A DNA stretch of 50,946 nucleotides from Fimenecus stercoravium (GTDB lineage Bacteria > Bacillota > Clostridia > Oscillospirales > Acutalibacteraceae): assembly GCA_018711545.1 (NCBI GenBank), contig DVIC01000108.1, positions 1-50,946 of the forward strand, in the 5' to 3' direction. Positions 9,075 through 17,359 of the stretch are shown piece by piece. Position 1 is the stretch's first letter. Every line of letters starts with the position of its first letter. A program made the position numbers and the translations under genes. Under the pieces are notes generated by a model. The model saw only the letters and a list, made by a program, of their open reading frames with translations. It was not told where the DNA came from and ran no database searches.

Positions 9075-10985
9075 ATGTTATTGACCCTGCAGCAGGTCTC
9101 CAAAGGCTTTTTGGACGAACCTGTTTTGAAAAACATTGATCTTGCCGTACGCGAGGACGACCGCATCGGTCTGCTCGGTGTAAACGGCGTCGGTAAAAGC
9201 ACCCTGCTGCAAATCGCAGCGGGTGTTTTGCCGTGCGACACAGGCACGGTCGACCGCAAAAAGGGGCTTCGCATTGGGTATTTACGGCAAAACGAAGCGC
9301 TGGATTCCGAAAATACGCTGGAAGCGGAGATCCGCCTTGCGCTGCAGCCGGTGTTTGATACGCGGGAACGGCTTTCCGTGCTTTCCGAACGATTGGCGAA
9401 AACCGAGCCGAAAAGCGACGACTATCGCTCGCTTTCAGCGGCATATGACCGCTGCACGGCAGAATATGCCGCACTCGACGGGTATTCCGCCGACGTGCGC
9501 ATCGAAACGGTATTAAACGGATTGGGCTTCGGCGGCTTTGACCGGCAGATGTCTGTGAAAAATTTAAGCGGTGGTGAAAAGATCCGTTTCGCCATAGCAA
9601 AAACGCTTTTGCAAAATCCGGAGCTGCTTTTGCTCGACGAGCCGACGAACCATTTAGATTTTCAGATGCTTTCGTGGCTTGAAAGCTATCTTGCCTCTTA
9701 TAAAGGCGCTGTGATCGTGGTTTCGCATGACCGCTATTTTTTAGACAGCGTTGCCAAGGACATCTGTGAGCTGGAGCGCGGCCGGCTTGTGCGGTATAAA
9801 GGCGGCTATTCCGCTTTTCTTGTACAAAAGGAAGAGCGTGTGCGCACGCTTGAAAAAGCCTATCAAAAACAGCAAACACAGCTTGCCGCCATGCGCGAGT
9901 ATGTGCAGAAGAATTTAGCGCGTTCCAGCAGCACCAACAGTGTCGGTTCCCGCGTAAAGGCGCTTGAAAAAGCAGAAGAAATGGAACTGCCCAATCCCCG
10001 GCAGCCTGTCGCGCATTTCGATTTTCCTTACGACTATCCCCCGCACAAGCTGGTTTTGGAAATGCGAAATGTGGGCGTACATGTCGGTAATCGGCTAAGC
10101 GGCAAACAACTGTATGACGGCGTCGATTTAGAAATCGAAAAGGGTGAAAAGCTCGCGCTGGTAGGCCCGAACGGGGTGGGAAAGAGCTCTCTTCTCAAAG
10201 CGATCCTGAAAAAAATCCCCGCAACGGGTGTGATCCGCCTCGGCGGGAATGTGCGTGTGGGCTATTTTGATCAGGAGCTTGCCGACCTTGACTTAAACTG
10301 TACGGTTCTGGAAGCCGTGCATCGCCGCTTTCCTGCCAAAACAGAGCACGAGATACGAAGCGCACTTGCCCGGCTGCTTATCACGGACGAAGCGGTATAC
10401 AAACGTGTGCGCGAGCTTTCGGGCGCGAACCGCGCGAAGGTCGCTTTTTGCATCTTAATGTTCACGCGGGCAAATTTTTTGATCTTGGACGAACCGACCA
10501 ACCATCTCGACTACACGGCGAAAGAAGCTTTAGATGACGCATTGCGCCGTTTCGACGGAACGATGCTGGTTGTCTCGCACGACCGCTATTTTCTCAACAG
10601 TGTTCCGACAATGATCGCAGAAATGCAGCCGCAGGGCATCACGCTTTATCCCGGGAAATACGACGATTATGTTGCTGCAAAGGAAAAGAGCGCGTCAAAC
10701 GCCACGGTGACAGACAGCAAAAGCAAAGCGGTCTCCGAGCAGAAAGCCGCCTATGTATCCGCACGGAAAAACAAGGCGGAGGAACGCCGTCGTCGTGCGC
10801 GCGCTGCGGCGTTGCAAAAAGAGATCGAAGACGGCTACCGAAAGCTCAATGCTTTGAAGGCCGAATGTGAATTGCCGGACGTCGCCGTGAACTATGCACG
10901 GCTTTCGGCGCTGACAGAAGAGATCGAGGCTTTGACGGAAACGGTCGATGCGTTGGAAACGGAATGGCTGACCCTTGACGAGTAA
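9075..10985 (+). CDS. ABC-F family ATPase (translation factor type)
   Basis: A soluble 636-residue protein with two ABC domains and no membrane segments. Domain 1 has Walker A GVNGVGKST (about 35-43), signature LSGGEKIR and DEPTNHLD. An Arg/Lys-rich linker with RSSSTNSVGSRVKALEK follows. Domain 2 has Walker A GPNGVGKSS and DEPTNHLD, but its signature reads LSGANRAKV instead of LSGGE. A charged coiled-coil tail covers about residues 545-636. ABC-F proteins act at the ribosomal E site; some give antibiotic resistance, others act as housekeeping factors (YdiF, Uup, EttA). The general form resembles YdiF, but I cannot assign resistance. It starts 19 bases after ktrA. Confidence 0.88.
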   Translation: MLLTLQQVSKGFLDEPVLKNIDLAVREDDRIGLLGVNGVGKSTLLQIAAGVLPCDTGTVDRKKGLRIGYLRQNEALDSENTLEAEIRLALQPVFDTRERLSVLSERLAKTEPKSDDYRSLSAAYDRCTAEYAALDGYSADVRIETVLNGLGFGGFDRQMSVKNLSGGEKIRFAIAKTLLQNPELLLLDEPTNHLDFQMLSWLESYLASYKGAVIVVSHDRYFLDSVAKDICELERGRLVRYKGGYSAFLVQKEERVRTLEKAYQKQQTQLAAMREYVQKNLARSSSTNSVGSRVKALEKAEEMELPNPRQPVAHFDFPYDYPPHKLVLEMRNVGVHVGNRLSGKQLYDGVDLEIEKGEKLALVGPNGVGKSSLLKAILKKIPATGVIRLGGNVRVGYFDQELADLDLNCTVLEAVHRRFPAKTEHEIRSALARLLITDEAVYKRVRELSGANRAKVAFCILMFTRANFLILDEPTNHLDYTAKEALDDALRRFDGTMLVVSHDRYFLNSVPTMIAEMQPQGITLYPGKYDDYVAAKEKSASNATVTDSKSKAVSEQKAAYVSARKNKAEERRRRARAAALQKEIEDGYRKLNALKAECELPDVAVNYARLSALTEEIEALTETVDALETEWLTLDE

Positions 10986-10996
10986 ATCGTCGGAGA

Positions 10997-11018
10997 AGCG
11001 GGCATTCGCCTGCTTTTT
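10997..11018 (+). terminator. Rho-independent terminator after the ABC-F gene
   Basis: AGCGGGC and GCCTGCT pair as a 7-bp stem with one G-U pair around an ATTC loop, followed directly by TTTT. It lies 12 bases after the stop codon and closes the ktrB-ktrA-ABC-F unit. Confidence 0.7.
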
Positions 11019-11084
11019 ACCCGGAACAGACTTTTAATTTTTTGTAAATTCATGCGTCGGCTAACGCTTTTTCAAAAAATGTGC

Positions 11085-11113
11085 TTGTATCTTTTGTCAA
11101 AATAGTATAAAAT
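11085..11113 (+). promoter_or_regulatory. Sigma-A-type promoter of the parvulin foldase gene
   Basis: TTGTAT and TAAAAT are spaced by 17 bases. The -10 overlaps the region of an upstream in-frame ATG, so transcription would begin near 11120 and the usable start is the ATG at 11166. Confidence 0.55.
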
Positions 11114-11165
11114 GAGTATGTTTATTCGGTCTTCCGAAAAATCATCTGAAAAAGGATGGAACGGT

Positions 11166-12863
11166 ATGGAGAACAATCACGCAGAAAAAAGCCAAGCGGA
11201 GCTTTACCGCGAGGAGCGCAAAAAGCGCATTGACTCCGCGGCAAAGAAAAAGGCTAAGAAAAACCCGAAGGCCGCTAAAGCGAAGCGCGTTGCGGCGAAG
11301 GTCATCGGCATTGTTTTGGCCGTGGCGATCGTGCTCGGTGCGGCATACGCCGTGCTCAATTTCTTTGGCGTACCGCAAAAGGTGCTGACGGCAGCGACGA
11401 TCGGCGACGAAAAGGTTTCTGTGGCAAAATACAACTTTTACTATATGGACCTTTATATGAGTGTGCAGCAGACCTCTTCGCAGTATGACTCACAGTACGG
11501 CGACGGCTATGGTGCGATGTACACGGGGTACGATTCTTCCCTGACCCCGATGGAACAGGAATATCCTGAGGAGTTGGAGGGCTATGAAGGCGAAGGGAAT
11601 CCGACCTGGGCGGATTATTTCCGTATCAACACGCTCAACTCCCTGCAGTCCTACCTTGCATATGCGGATATGGCACGGGAAGCCGGGCTTACGCTGACGG
11701 AAGACGAGCAGGCAGAGATCGACGAGCAGATCGAAAGCCTGCGCTCTACGGCGGAATCCAACGACTATTCCCTGAACCGCTGGCTGATTCGGCTTTACGG
11801 CAAGGGCGTGAACGAGGATCTGCTTCGCGAAGTCCTGGAGGAACGTTACCTTGCTTCCAATTATGCGCAGCAAAAGAGCGAGGAACTGACCGATGCGGTC
11901 ACGGAAGATGAGATCAATGCGGAATATACGGAAAACATTGCGGATTATGCGGAGCTTTCCGTGTCGCTGTTCACCGTTTCGGCGGATACGTCTTCCATTT
12001 CCGAGGATGCTACCGAGGAAGAGCAGGAAGCCGCACGTACCGAAGCGATGGCTGAGGCAAAGAGCGAAGCGGACCGTTACGCCGCACAGGTCACGGATGC
12101 CGCTACGCTCTTAGAGCAGGCGCAGGCATATAACAGCACGGCGACCGAATCCGGCGTTACGCAGACCGATGTTACCGCATCCACGCTGGAGTCCTCCTAC
12201 GGCACGAACGTGCGCGACTGGGTGCTTGCCGCTGAGCGTGCGGTCGGTGATGTGGGCGTTGTCGAATCCGACAGCGGGTACACGGTCATTTATATGGCGG
12301 AGCTGCCGCATCAGGACACGACCAAGCCCGTGGATGTGCGCCATATCCTGATCCAGTTTGAAACCGAGACCGACGACGAGGGCAACACGGTCGAACTGAC
12401 GGATGAGCAAAAAGCCACCTATTACACGCAGGCGGAAGAAATTTATCAGCAGTTCCAGGAAAACCCGACGGAAGAGAATTTTGCTACGCTTGCCAATGAA
12501 AACAGCGATGATCCCGGTTCTAATGAAAACGGCGGTCTTTACGAGGACGTACAGCCCGGTGAAATGGTCGAGGCATTTGATAATTGGATCTTTGATCCCG
12601 CGCGCAAGCCCGGAGACAGCGGAATCGTTGAAACGGAAATCGGCTATCATATCATGTACTATGTCGGCAACGACAACGAGGAAGTCTGGAAGTCCACCGT
12701 TCGTACGGCGCTGGCAAATGAAGCCGTTACGGCTTTTGATGAGGAAATCATCAACGGTGAGACCTATCGAATCGACTCCTCTTCCATAATGATTAACTGG
12801 TCTGTTTCACAGCTGGAGTCACTGATTACCGAAACCTATATTGCGAGCAATTACAATTCCTAA
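11166..12863 (+). CDS. Membrane-anchored SurA/PrsA-like foldase with parvulin domain
   Basis: A 565-residue peptidyl-prolyl isomerase acting outside the membrane on secreted proteins. Residues 1-45 are Lys/Arg-rich and cytoplasmic; 46-67 form one membrane helix. A SurA-N-like helical chaperone region follows from about 68. The parvulin (PPIC) domain lies around residues 375-510, with DVRHILIQF, NFATLANENSDDPGS and GGLYEDVQPGEMV. Unlike B. subtilis PrsA there is no lipobox; the protein is a type II anchored form. The start is the ATG with AAAGGA nine bases upstream; an earlier ATG 18 codons upstream lies across the promoter. The middle of the protein is very acidic. Confidence 0.85.
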   Translation: MENNHAEKSQAELYREERKKRIDSAAKKKAKKNPKAAKAKRVAAKVIGIVLAVAIVLGAAYAVLNFFGVPQKVLTAATIGDEKVSVAKYNFYYMDLYMSVQQTSSQYDSQYGDGYGAMYTGYDSSLTPMEQEYPEELEGYEGEGNPTWADYFRINTLNSLQSYLAYADMAREAGLTLTEDEQAEIDEQIESLRSTAESNDYSLNRWLIRLYGKGVNEDLLREVLEERYLASNYAQQKSEELTDAVTEDEINAEYTENIADYAELSVSLFTVSADTSSISEDATEEEQEAARTEAMAEAKSEADRYAAQVTDAATLLEQAQAYNSTATESGVTQTDVTASTLESSYGTNVRDWVLAAERAVGDVGVVESDSGYTVIYMAELPHQDTTKPVDVRHILIQFETETDDEGNTVELTDEQKATYYTQAEEIYQQFQENPTEENFATLANENSDDPGSNENGGLYEDVQPGEMVEAFDNWIFDPARKPGDSGIVETEIGYHIMYYVGNDNEEVWKSTVRTALANEAVTAFDEEIINGETYRIDSSSIMINWSVSQLESLITETYIASNYNS

Positions 12864-12877
12864 GCAAGATAAAATCA

Positions 12878-12903
12878 GCGCCCCGCCGAAATCAGCGGGG
12901 CGC
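12878..12903. terminator. GC-rich hairpin after the foldase gene
   Basis: GCGCCCCGC and GCGGGGCGC pair perfectly over 9 bp around CGAAATCA. No T-run follows, so it is a weak terminator alone; a second hairpin with T-tracts stands 20 bases further on. Confidence 0.55.
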
Positions 12904-12923
12904 GATTCTATGGGTGACACAGA

Positions 12924-12949
12924 AAAAGGACGGTCTATGCCGTCCTTTT
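12924..12949. terminator. Bidirectional terminator between the foldase and folK
   Basis: AAAAGGACGG and CCGTCCTTTT form a perfect 10-bp stem with loop TCTATG, with A-tract on one side and T-tract on the other. It can stop both the rightward foldase transcript and the leftward folate operon. Confidence 0.85.
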
Positions 12950-12957
12950 CTTTTGGC

Positions 12958-13440
12958 CTATAAAGACTCCGCAAACAAATAAATATCCCCTTTTGGAAGC
13001 CGGGAAAGCGCATCCGCAAACGGGAAGCCGAGCGCATCCCCCGCAGGGTACAAATCCGCAAGCGGCAGCAATACAAAGGAACGATTGCACATTTCGGGAT
13101 GCGGCAAACGGAGGTACGTCGTGTTCGAGGTAAATCCTTTAACAGCCAGCAGGTCCAAATCGATCACGCGCGGGCCGTTTTTGAATTCCCGCACACGACC
13201 AAGCCCCGCTTCTATCCCCAGCAGCGTGCCGAGCAGCGCTTCCGGCTGCAAATCGGTGTCCAGCTCCGCGGCCATGTTAAGGAAATCGCCCTGAGCAGCA
13301 TAGCCGTAGGGTTTGCTTTCATAGATGCGGGAACAGCGAACAACGCGCGTTTGCACAACGCGGTCGATAGACGACAGCGCATCGCGTAAATTTTGCATCC
13401 GATCTCCGAGATTGGTACCAAGCCCCACGACCGCTTTCAT
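12958..13440 (-). CDS. folK: 2-amino-4-hydroxy-6-hydroxymethyldihydropteridine pyrophosphokinase (HPPK)
   Basis: Transfers pyrophosphate from ATP to 6-hydroxymethyl-dihydropterin in folate synthesis. The 160-residue length is normal. Motifs are the start AVVGLGTNLGDR, YESKPYG and FLNMAAEL, and the ATP/Mg-binding GPRVIDLDLL followed by LRLPHPEMCNRSFVLLPL. The ATG overlaps the folB stop by 4 bases (ATGA), indicating translational coupling. It is the last gene of the folE-folP-folB-folK operon, and a bidirectional terminator follows within 10 bases. Confidence 0.95.
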   Translation of the reverse strand: MKAVVGLGTNLGDRMQNLRDALSSIDRVVQTRVVRCSRIYESKPYGYAAQGDFLNMAAELDTDLQPEALLGTLLGIEAGLGRVREFKNGPRVIDLDLLAVKGFTSNTTYLRLPHPEMCNRSFVLLPLADLYPAGDALGFPFADALSRLPKGDIYLFAESL

Positions 13441-13826
13441 GCCTGCACCTCAACAGATTCGCTGTCTGCCCGCTTCCGCGTGATCTCAACCGCCGTATAG
13501 TCAAAATCCGCCTGTATGGGCGCATACGGCTTTTTCACGCAGACGGTGACTTCCTTAATGGCGGGGAACCCGCCCAAAACCGCATCGGCAACGATCTGCG
13601 CCGCACGTTCTAATAAATCAAATTTATCGGAAAGAAAAGCCGCGCGCGCGGTTTTCAGCACCTTTGCGTAGCTGACGGTATCCTCCACGCGATCCGTCTG
13701 GCACGGCACATATAACGGTAATCGGCAGATGATGTCCAGCAGGAACATCTGCCCGTTTTCTTTTTCTTCCGGGTTCACACCGTGATACGCGTACAGGCGC
13801 AGCCCGCTTATATGTATGCTATCCAT
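13437..13826 (-). CDS. folB: Dihydroneopterin aldolase
   Basis: A 129-residue enzyme that converts dihydroneopterin to 6-hydroxymethyl-dihydropterin and glycolaldehyde, feeding FolK. Characteristic are ISGLRLYAYHGVNPEEKENGQ at 5-25 with the Glu that contacts the pterin, VEDTVSYAKV, LLERAAQIVADAVL with the catalytic-region Glu, and VCVKKPYAPI. The chosen ATG has GGGGAGGAA upstream and overlaps the folP stop by 8 bases; a longer frame upstream lies inside folP and is not expected to be used. Confidence 0.94.
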   Translation of the reverse strand: MDSIHISGLRLYAYHGVNPEEKENGQMFLLDIICRLPLYVPCQTDRVEDTVSYAKVLKTARAAFLSDKFDLLERAAQIVADAVLGGFPAIKEVTVCVKKPYAPIQADFDYTAVEITRKRADSESVEVQA

Positions 13827-14667
13827 TTTGCATTCCTCCCCGGCGCAAAAGCGCATCCGCCATATCCGCAGCGGCGCGCGCTTCGCGCACATGGTGCACT
13901 CGGACAAGATCCGTCCCGCCCGCAATGGCAAGCGTATCGGCGGCAAGCGTACCGCACAGGCGCTGTACTTCCTCACTGCCTGCCTCATTTGCGATCATGC
14001 GCTTACAGGAAAGCGCTGTCAACAGCGCATGGTGTTCGGGCTTGACAGATGCGAGCGCACGCAACAGTGCAAGATTATCCTCGTGACTTTTTCCAAAGCC
14101 GAAGCCAGGATCCAAACAGACACTTTGTGCGGCGATTCCCTGCTCTCTTATAAACGCGGAAGCATCCTTAAAAAAGGCGCGTACATCCGCGCACACACCG
14201 TTTGGGTATGCGGCAGATACGTCTGCGTTCGCGCCGCCCGTGTGCATTAAAATCCAGCCCGCGTCATGCTCGCGCACGACCGCCGCCATATCCACAGACA
14301 GCTTTCCGCTTACATCGTTGACGATCGCTGCGCCGTTTTCCAGCGCATACCGCGCCGTGGCAGGAAAAAACGCATCCACGCTCAAAGGGACAGAAACCGC
14401 CCTGCGAACGACAGGCAGAAACTGCCGTAAGATCTCCAATTCCTGCGCTTCGGAAAGCGGCGTGTGCCCGGGGCGCGTGGACTGCGCGCCGATGTCGATC
14501 AGATCCGCGCCGTCCGCTTCCATTTCGCGTGCATGTTCCGCTGCCCTTTGCGGCTCGTTCCATTTACCGCCGTCAAAAAATGAATCCGGCGTGACGTTTA
14601 GGATCCCCATCACATAGGTTTTTGTGCCAAGCGGGAAAGAAAAGCCCCTGCCCGAAAAAAAAGACAT
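13819..14667 (-). CDS. folP: Dihydropteroate synthase
   Basis: Condenses 6-hydroxymethyl-dihydropterin pyrophosphate with p-aminobenzoate; it is the sulfonamide target. The 282-residue TIM barrel shows YVMGILNVTPDSFFDGG, DIGAQSTRPGH, SVDAF, IVNDVSG, CLDPGFGFGKS and the late phosphate-binding RVHHV. Most family members have RVHDV and an MHMxG loop; here these are RVHHV and MHTGG. The ATG has a G-rich GGGGGGAA site and starts 4 bases after the folE stop; upstream in-frame starts lie within folE. Despite the two changes the remaining motif set is complete, so it is probably active. Confidence 0.93.
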   Translation of the reverse strand: MSFFSGRGFSFPLGTKTYVMGILNVTPDSFFDGGKWNEPQRAAEHAREMEADGADLIDIGAQSTRPGHTPLSEAQELEILRQFLPVVRRAVSVPLSVDAFFPATARYALENGAAIVNDVSGKLSVDMAAVVREHDAGWILMHTGGANADVSAAYPNGVCADVRAFFKDASAFIREQGIAAQSVCLDPGFGFGKSHEDNLALLRALASVKPEHHALLTALSCKRMIANEAGSEEVQRLCGTLAADTLAIAGGTDLVRVHHVREARAAADMADALLRRGGMQNG

Positions 14668-14671
14668 GCGC

Positions 14672-15232
14672 TTATTCCCCCCGCAGCAACGCCATGGCTT
14701 CCGCACGGGTGCGCGCGTCCTTACGCATACTGCCGCGCAAAGCGGATGTGCGTGTGACAGCGCCTGCCGCACGCGCACCGCGCATGGTCATGCAAAGGTG
14801 CTCCGCTTCCACTACGACCGCCACGCCCTGCGGCGCAAGATGCTCTTCTAAAAAGTCCGCCACCTGTGCGGTCAGTCGCTCCTGAAGCTGCGGGCGTTTG
14901 GCAAAACTGTCCACAATGCGCGCAAGCTTGGAAAGCCCGATCACCTGCCCGCCGGAGGGGATATAGGCGATATGCGCCTTGCCGATGAACGGCAGCAGAT
15001 GGTGCTCACACATGGAGTACAGCGGAATGTCGCGCACCACAACCATTTCGTCGTTTTTGCCCTCGTTGAACATTTTTAAATGGCGTGTTGGGTCATCCGC
15101 GAGCCCCGCGAAGATCTCTTCATACATATTGGCAACACGCTTCGGTGTTTCTATGAGCCCTTCGCGGTCTGGGTCTTCGCCGATAGCCAGCAGAATTTCC
15201 CGCACCGCGCGTTCAATGCTCGGTTTATCCAT
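14672..15232 (-). CDS. folE: GTP cyclohydrolase I
   Basis: Makes 7,8-dihydroneopterin triphosphate from GTP, the first step of folate synthesis. The 186-residue protein has ETPKRVANMYEEI, the zinc motif SMCEHHLLPF (Cys and His ligands), HIAYIPSGGQVIGLSKLAR, and the third zinc-ligand Cys in EHLCMTMRGAR. AAGGAGAAGG precedes the ATG. It leads the fol operon. The roughly 90-base upstream stretch has no clear tetrahydrofolate riboswitch and no strong promoter that I can see. Confidence 0.96.
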   Translation of the reverse strand: MDKPSIERAVREILLAIGEDPDREGLIETPKRVANMYEEIFAGLADDPTRHLKMFNEGKNDEMVVVRDIPLYSMCEHHLLPFIGKAHIAYIPSGGQVIGLSKLARIVDSFAKRPQLQERLTAQVADFLEEHLAPQGVAVVVEAEHLCMTMRGARAAGAVTRTSALRGSMRKDARTRAEAMALLRGE

Positions 15233-15298
15233 GATCCTTCTCCTTCATATTTCCGCAGGCGCAAAGCGCAAGGAAAGAATAATACAATCGCTCAAAAA

Positions 15299-15315
15299 GC
15301 TCTCTGTTTTAGAGC
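15299..15315 (-). terminator. Terminator after the transglutaminase-like gene
   Basis: On the minus strand GCTCT, loop AAAACAG and AGAGC are followed by TTTTT. The stem is only 5 bp, so strength is moderate. It separates this unit from folE downstream. Confidence 0.5.
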
Positions 15316-15324
15316 CTTACGCAG

Positions 15325-16464
15325 TTATTCAAAAGCAAATTGCAGCGTGCGGGTCACATCACTGCGCACATACACGACTTCATCTACCTGCTCGGCTACG
15401 CGCCGGTCGGCAAGATATAAAACCTCATAAACAGCTTGGTTTTCCGTCAGATCCGCTGCCGCTTCCAAATAAGCCTGTTCATTCGTAAACCAGACTTCAA
15501 TGGTATATGTCCCGTCCTGTATGCTTTGCGCCGCCGCATCCGCCATATCCTGCAGACAGGCGTCATCATAGGCGGAAAAGCACATCCCGTTTTGCACATA
15601 ATAGTTCGCGGCAACGGCGTTGCAATTATTTTCGGCCGGGGCGATTTCTTCATGGTTGACGCCGATGTAATCGTCAGTCACATTGAAATATGTGTGGGCA
15701 TAGTGGGGTATGTCTTCAGCGTCCAAATCGTCCCACGTGGCATCCACATGGTAATTCGAGCCGTCGATGGTCACAATGTTCCACATATGCCCCTCGCGAC
15801 TGCCGCTGTCATCCACGCCGACACCGGTCACAAGATAATTCGGTATGCCGACCATATCCAAAAGCAGCTGCAGCGCACGAGAGTACCCTTCGCACACGGC
15901 CCTGCCCTCCACCAGCGCATTGTACGCTGTGTAGCCATCGTCTTCCTGTGTTAAATATGTCGTATTTTGGCAGATGTAGTCATGAAAATACAGATCTTGA
16001 TCATAGGCGTCGGGCAAACTGTCTGCTTGCACAACGATCTCGCGTGCTTTTTCGAGCAGATCATCGGTTTGCCTGCGGCAGGTCGCGGCGTCCGTCACAT
16101 ACTGCGGTACAAAATACGCTTTGGCGCCGCGCATCACGATGTGACTTTCGTTTTCCATACACAAAAGCGACGGATTGTCATAGGACAGGGCTTGAAACAT
16201 CGCGCTGAACGCCTCGTCGTCCAGCGGCGGGATCTCGATCTCCTCCGGATGCGCCTCCACAGCGTTCAAAATCAGCGTATAGGCGATCTGCGCGTCTTCG
16301 GACAGCGTGTGATAATAATAGCGTGTCACGCCGTCCTGCGCATAGATAAGCTCCGTGTCGGAAAAGCGCGTCGGAAGCATCATGCGCAGCGTATCCAGAT
16401 TTGCAAGCACGATCCCCGCACAGATCGCAAGCACTATAACGGCCGCAAAAGTGCGTTTTTTCAT
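15325..16464 (-). CDS. Secreted/anchored transglutaminase-like (cysteine protease-fold) protein
   Basis: A 379-residue protein with an N-terminal membrane helix (about residues 5-22) and an extracellular transglutaminase-like domain around 155-250. The Cys-His-Asp triad is intact: AVCEGYSRAL (C191), GHMWNIV (H226) and YHVDATWDD (D241). In bacteria such domains are usually peptidases, amidases or crosslinkers of surface proteins and peptidoglycan stems; the substrate here is unknown. The ATG overlaps the stop of the preceding LCP-like gene by 4 bases (ATGA), so the two are made together and probably work in the envelope. The last about 100 residues match no domain I recognise. Confidence 0.82.
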   Translation of the reverse strand: MKKRTFAAVIVLAICAGIVLANLDTLRMMLPTRFSDTELIYAQDGVTRYYYHTLSEDAQIAYTLILNAVEAHPEEIEIPPLDDEAFSAMFQALSYDNPSLLCMENESHIVMRGAKAYFVPQYVTDAATCRRQTDDLLEKAREIVVQADSLPDAYDQDLYFHDYICQNTTYLTQEDDGYTAYNALVEGRAVCEGYSRALQLLLDMVGIPNYLVTGVGVDDSGSREGHMWNIVTIDGSNYHVDATWDDLDAEDIPHYAHTYFNVTDDYIGVNHEEIAPAENNCNAVAANYYVQNGMCFSAYDDACLQDMADAAAQSIQDGTYTIEVWFTNEQAYLEAAADLTENQAVYEVLYLADRRVAEQVDEVVYVRSDVTRTLQFAFE

Positions 16465-17318
16465 GCAGCGTCCTCCCCGTCTGTTGGCGGTGTACCGACC
16501 GAAACGGCATCTTGCAATGCAAGGAACGTATATAACAGCCCGTCGGACTGCGTGCAGTCCAACACGGAAAAGTTAGTATCCGACTGGTTACAGACGCTGT
16601 TAAACAACGAGGACGGATCAGCAGGTTCGAAAGCAGAAAGCAATTTTTGCACCAGCGCGCAGACCGCATCTGCCTGCTGCTCGACGGCGGAATACCGTAT
16701 ATATTTTGCAAACAAATCGCCCGTTAAGCTCTGCTCACCCGCGTCAAGGAACAATGTATAATCCGCACCGCGGTATTCGATGCTCGCCGGTACGTTCACG
16801 GAAATATCTCCGATTTCCCCGATCACCTGGCGCAGCTGGGTTTCGGTCTGCTTGACATACCGTTCCAAAGAGATGCCGAGCGCGCTTGCCACACTTTCGC
16901 GCAGACCCGCCAAACCGTATTTTTGATAGATCGCCGAAAAGGCCGCCGTTTCGCCATTGTATGCAGCAGTTTCGGCGGGCGAAAGCGTACATACGGAAAT
17001 CCGCCCCGCGTTTGCGTCGGCAGACACCACGGAAAGCAGCACCAAGCTGTCATCGGAATCCACACAGGCATAAAATACATCCGCGCTTTGCACCTGTACG
17101 GTCTCCAGAACCCCCGTCGTTGTCTCTTCCGGTGCGGCCGTAGTTTCCTCGGGAGAGATCAAATTGTTCAGATCATAATCGACCGAATGTAGGAACAGCA
17201 AAACGGAGGCAGCGCCGAACACCACCACGAATGCCGCAAACGCCAAAATAAACGCGCGGGTTCGTCTGGCCTTCAGTTTTTGCTCGCTTGTGAAACGCAG
17301 CTTAGGCTTACGGCGCAT
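16461..17318 (-). CDS. Degenerate LytR-CpsA-Psr (LCP)-like membrane protein
   Basis: A 285-residue protein. A basic N-terminus and one membrane helix (about 22-44) are followed by a Glu/Thr-rich linker and an extracellular domain resembling LCP: DSLVLLSVVSADANAGRISV, AIYQKYGLAGLRESVASALGI, ISVNVPASIEYRGADY and SLTGDLFAKYIRY. True LCP enzymes move wall polysaccharides onto peptidoglycan and carry a conserved Arg-Asp (IPRD-like) segment; here that position reads TLSPAE, and other catalytic arginines are not evident. It is therefore probably non-catalytic or only LCP-related. AGGTGAAG precedes the ATG. It is coupled to the downstream transglutaminase-like gene. Confidence 0.6.
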   Translation of the reverse strand: MRRKPKLRFTSEQKLKARRTRAFILAFAAFVVVFGAASVLLFLHSVDYDLNNLISPEETTAAPEETTTGVLETVQVQSADVFYACVDSDDSLVLLSVVSADANAGRISVCTLSPAETAAYNGETAAFSAIYQKYGLAGLRESVASALGISLERYVKQTETQLRQVIGEIGDISVNVPASIEYRGADYTLFLDAGEQSLTGDLFAKYIRYSAVEQQADAVCALVQKLLSAFEPADPSSLFNSVCNQSDTNFSVLDCTQSDGLLYTFLALQDAVSVGTPPTDGEDAA

Positions 17319-17359
17319 GTCTTCACCTCACAGATGCTTCGTCCAACATAAGAAACACG

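Noticed and set aside
15233..15324. Tetrahydrofolate riboswitch before folE
   Set aside because: The gap is about 90 bases, part of which is a terminator, and I could not find the conserved junction sequence.
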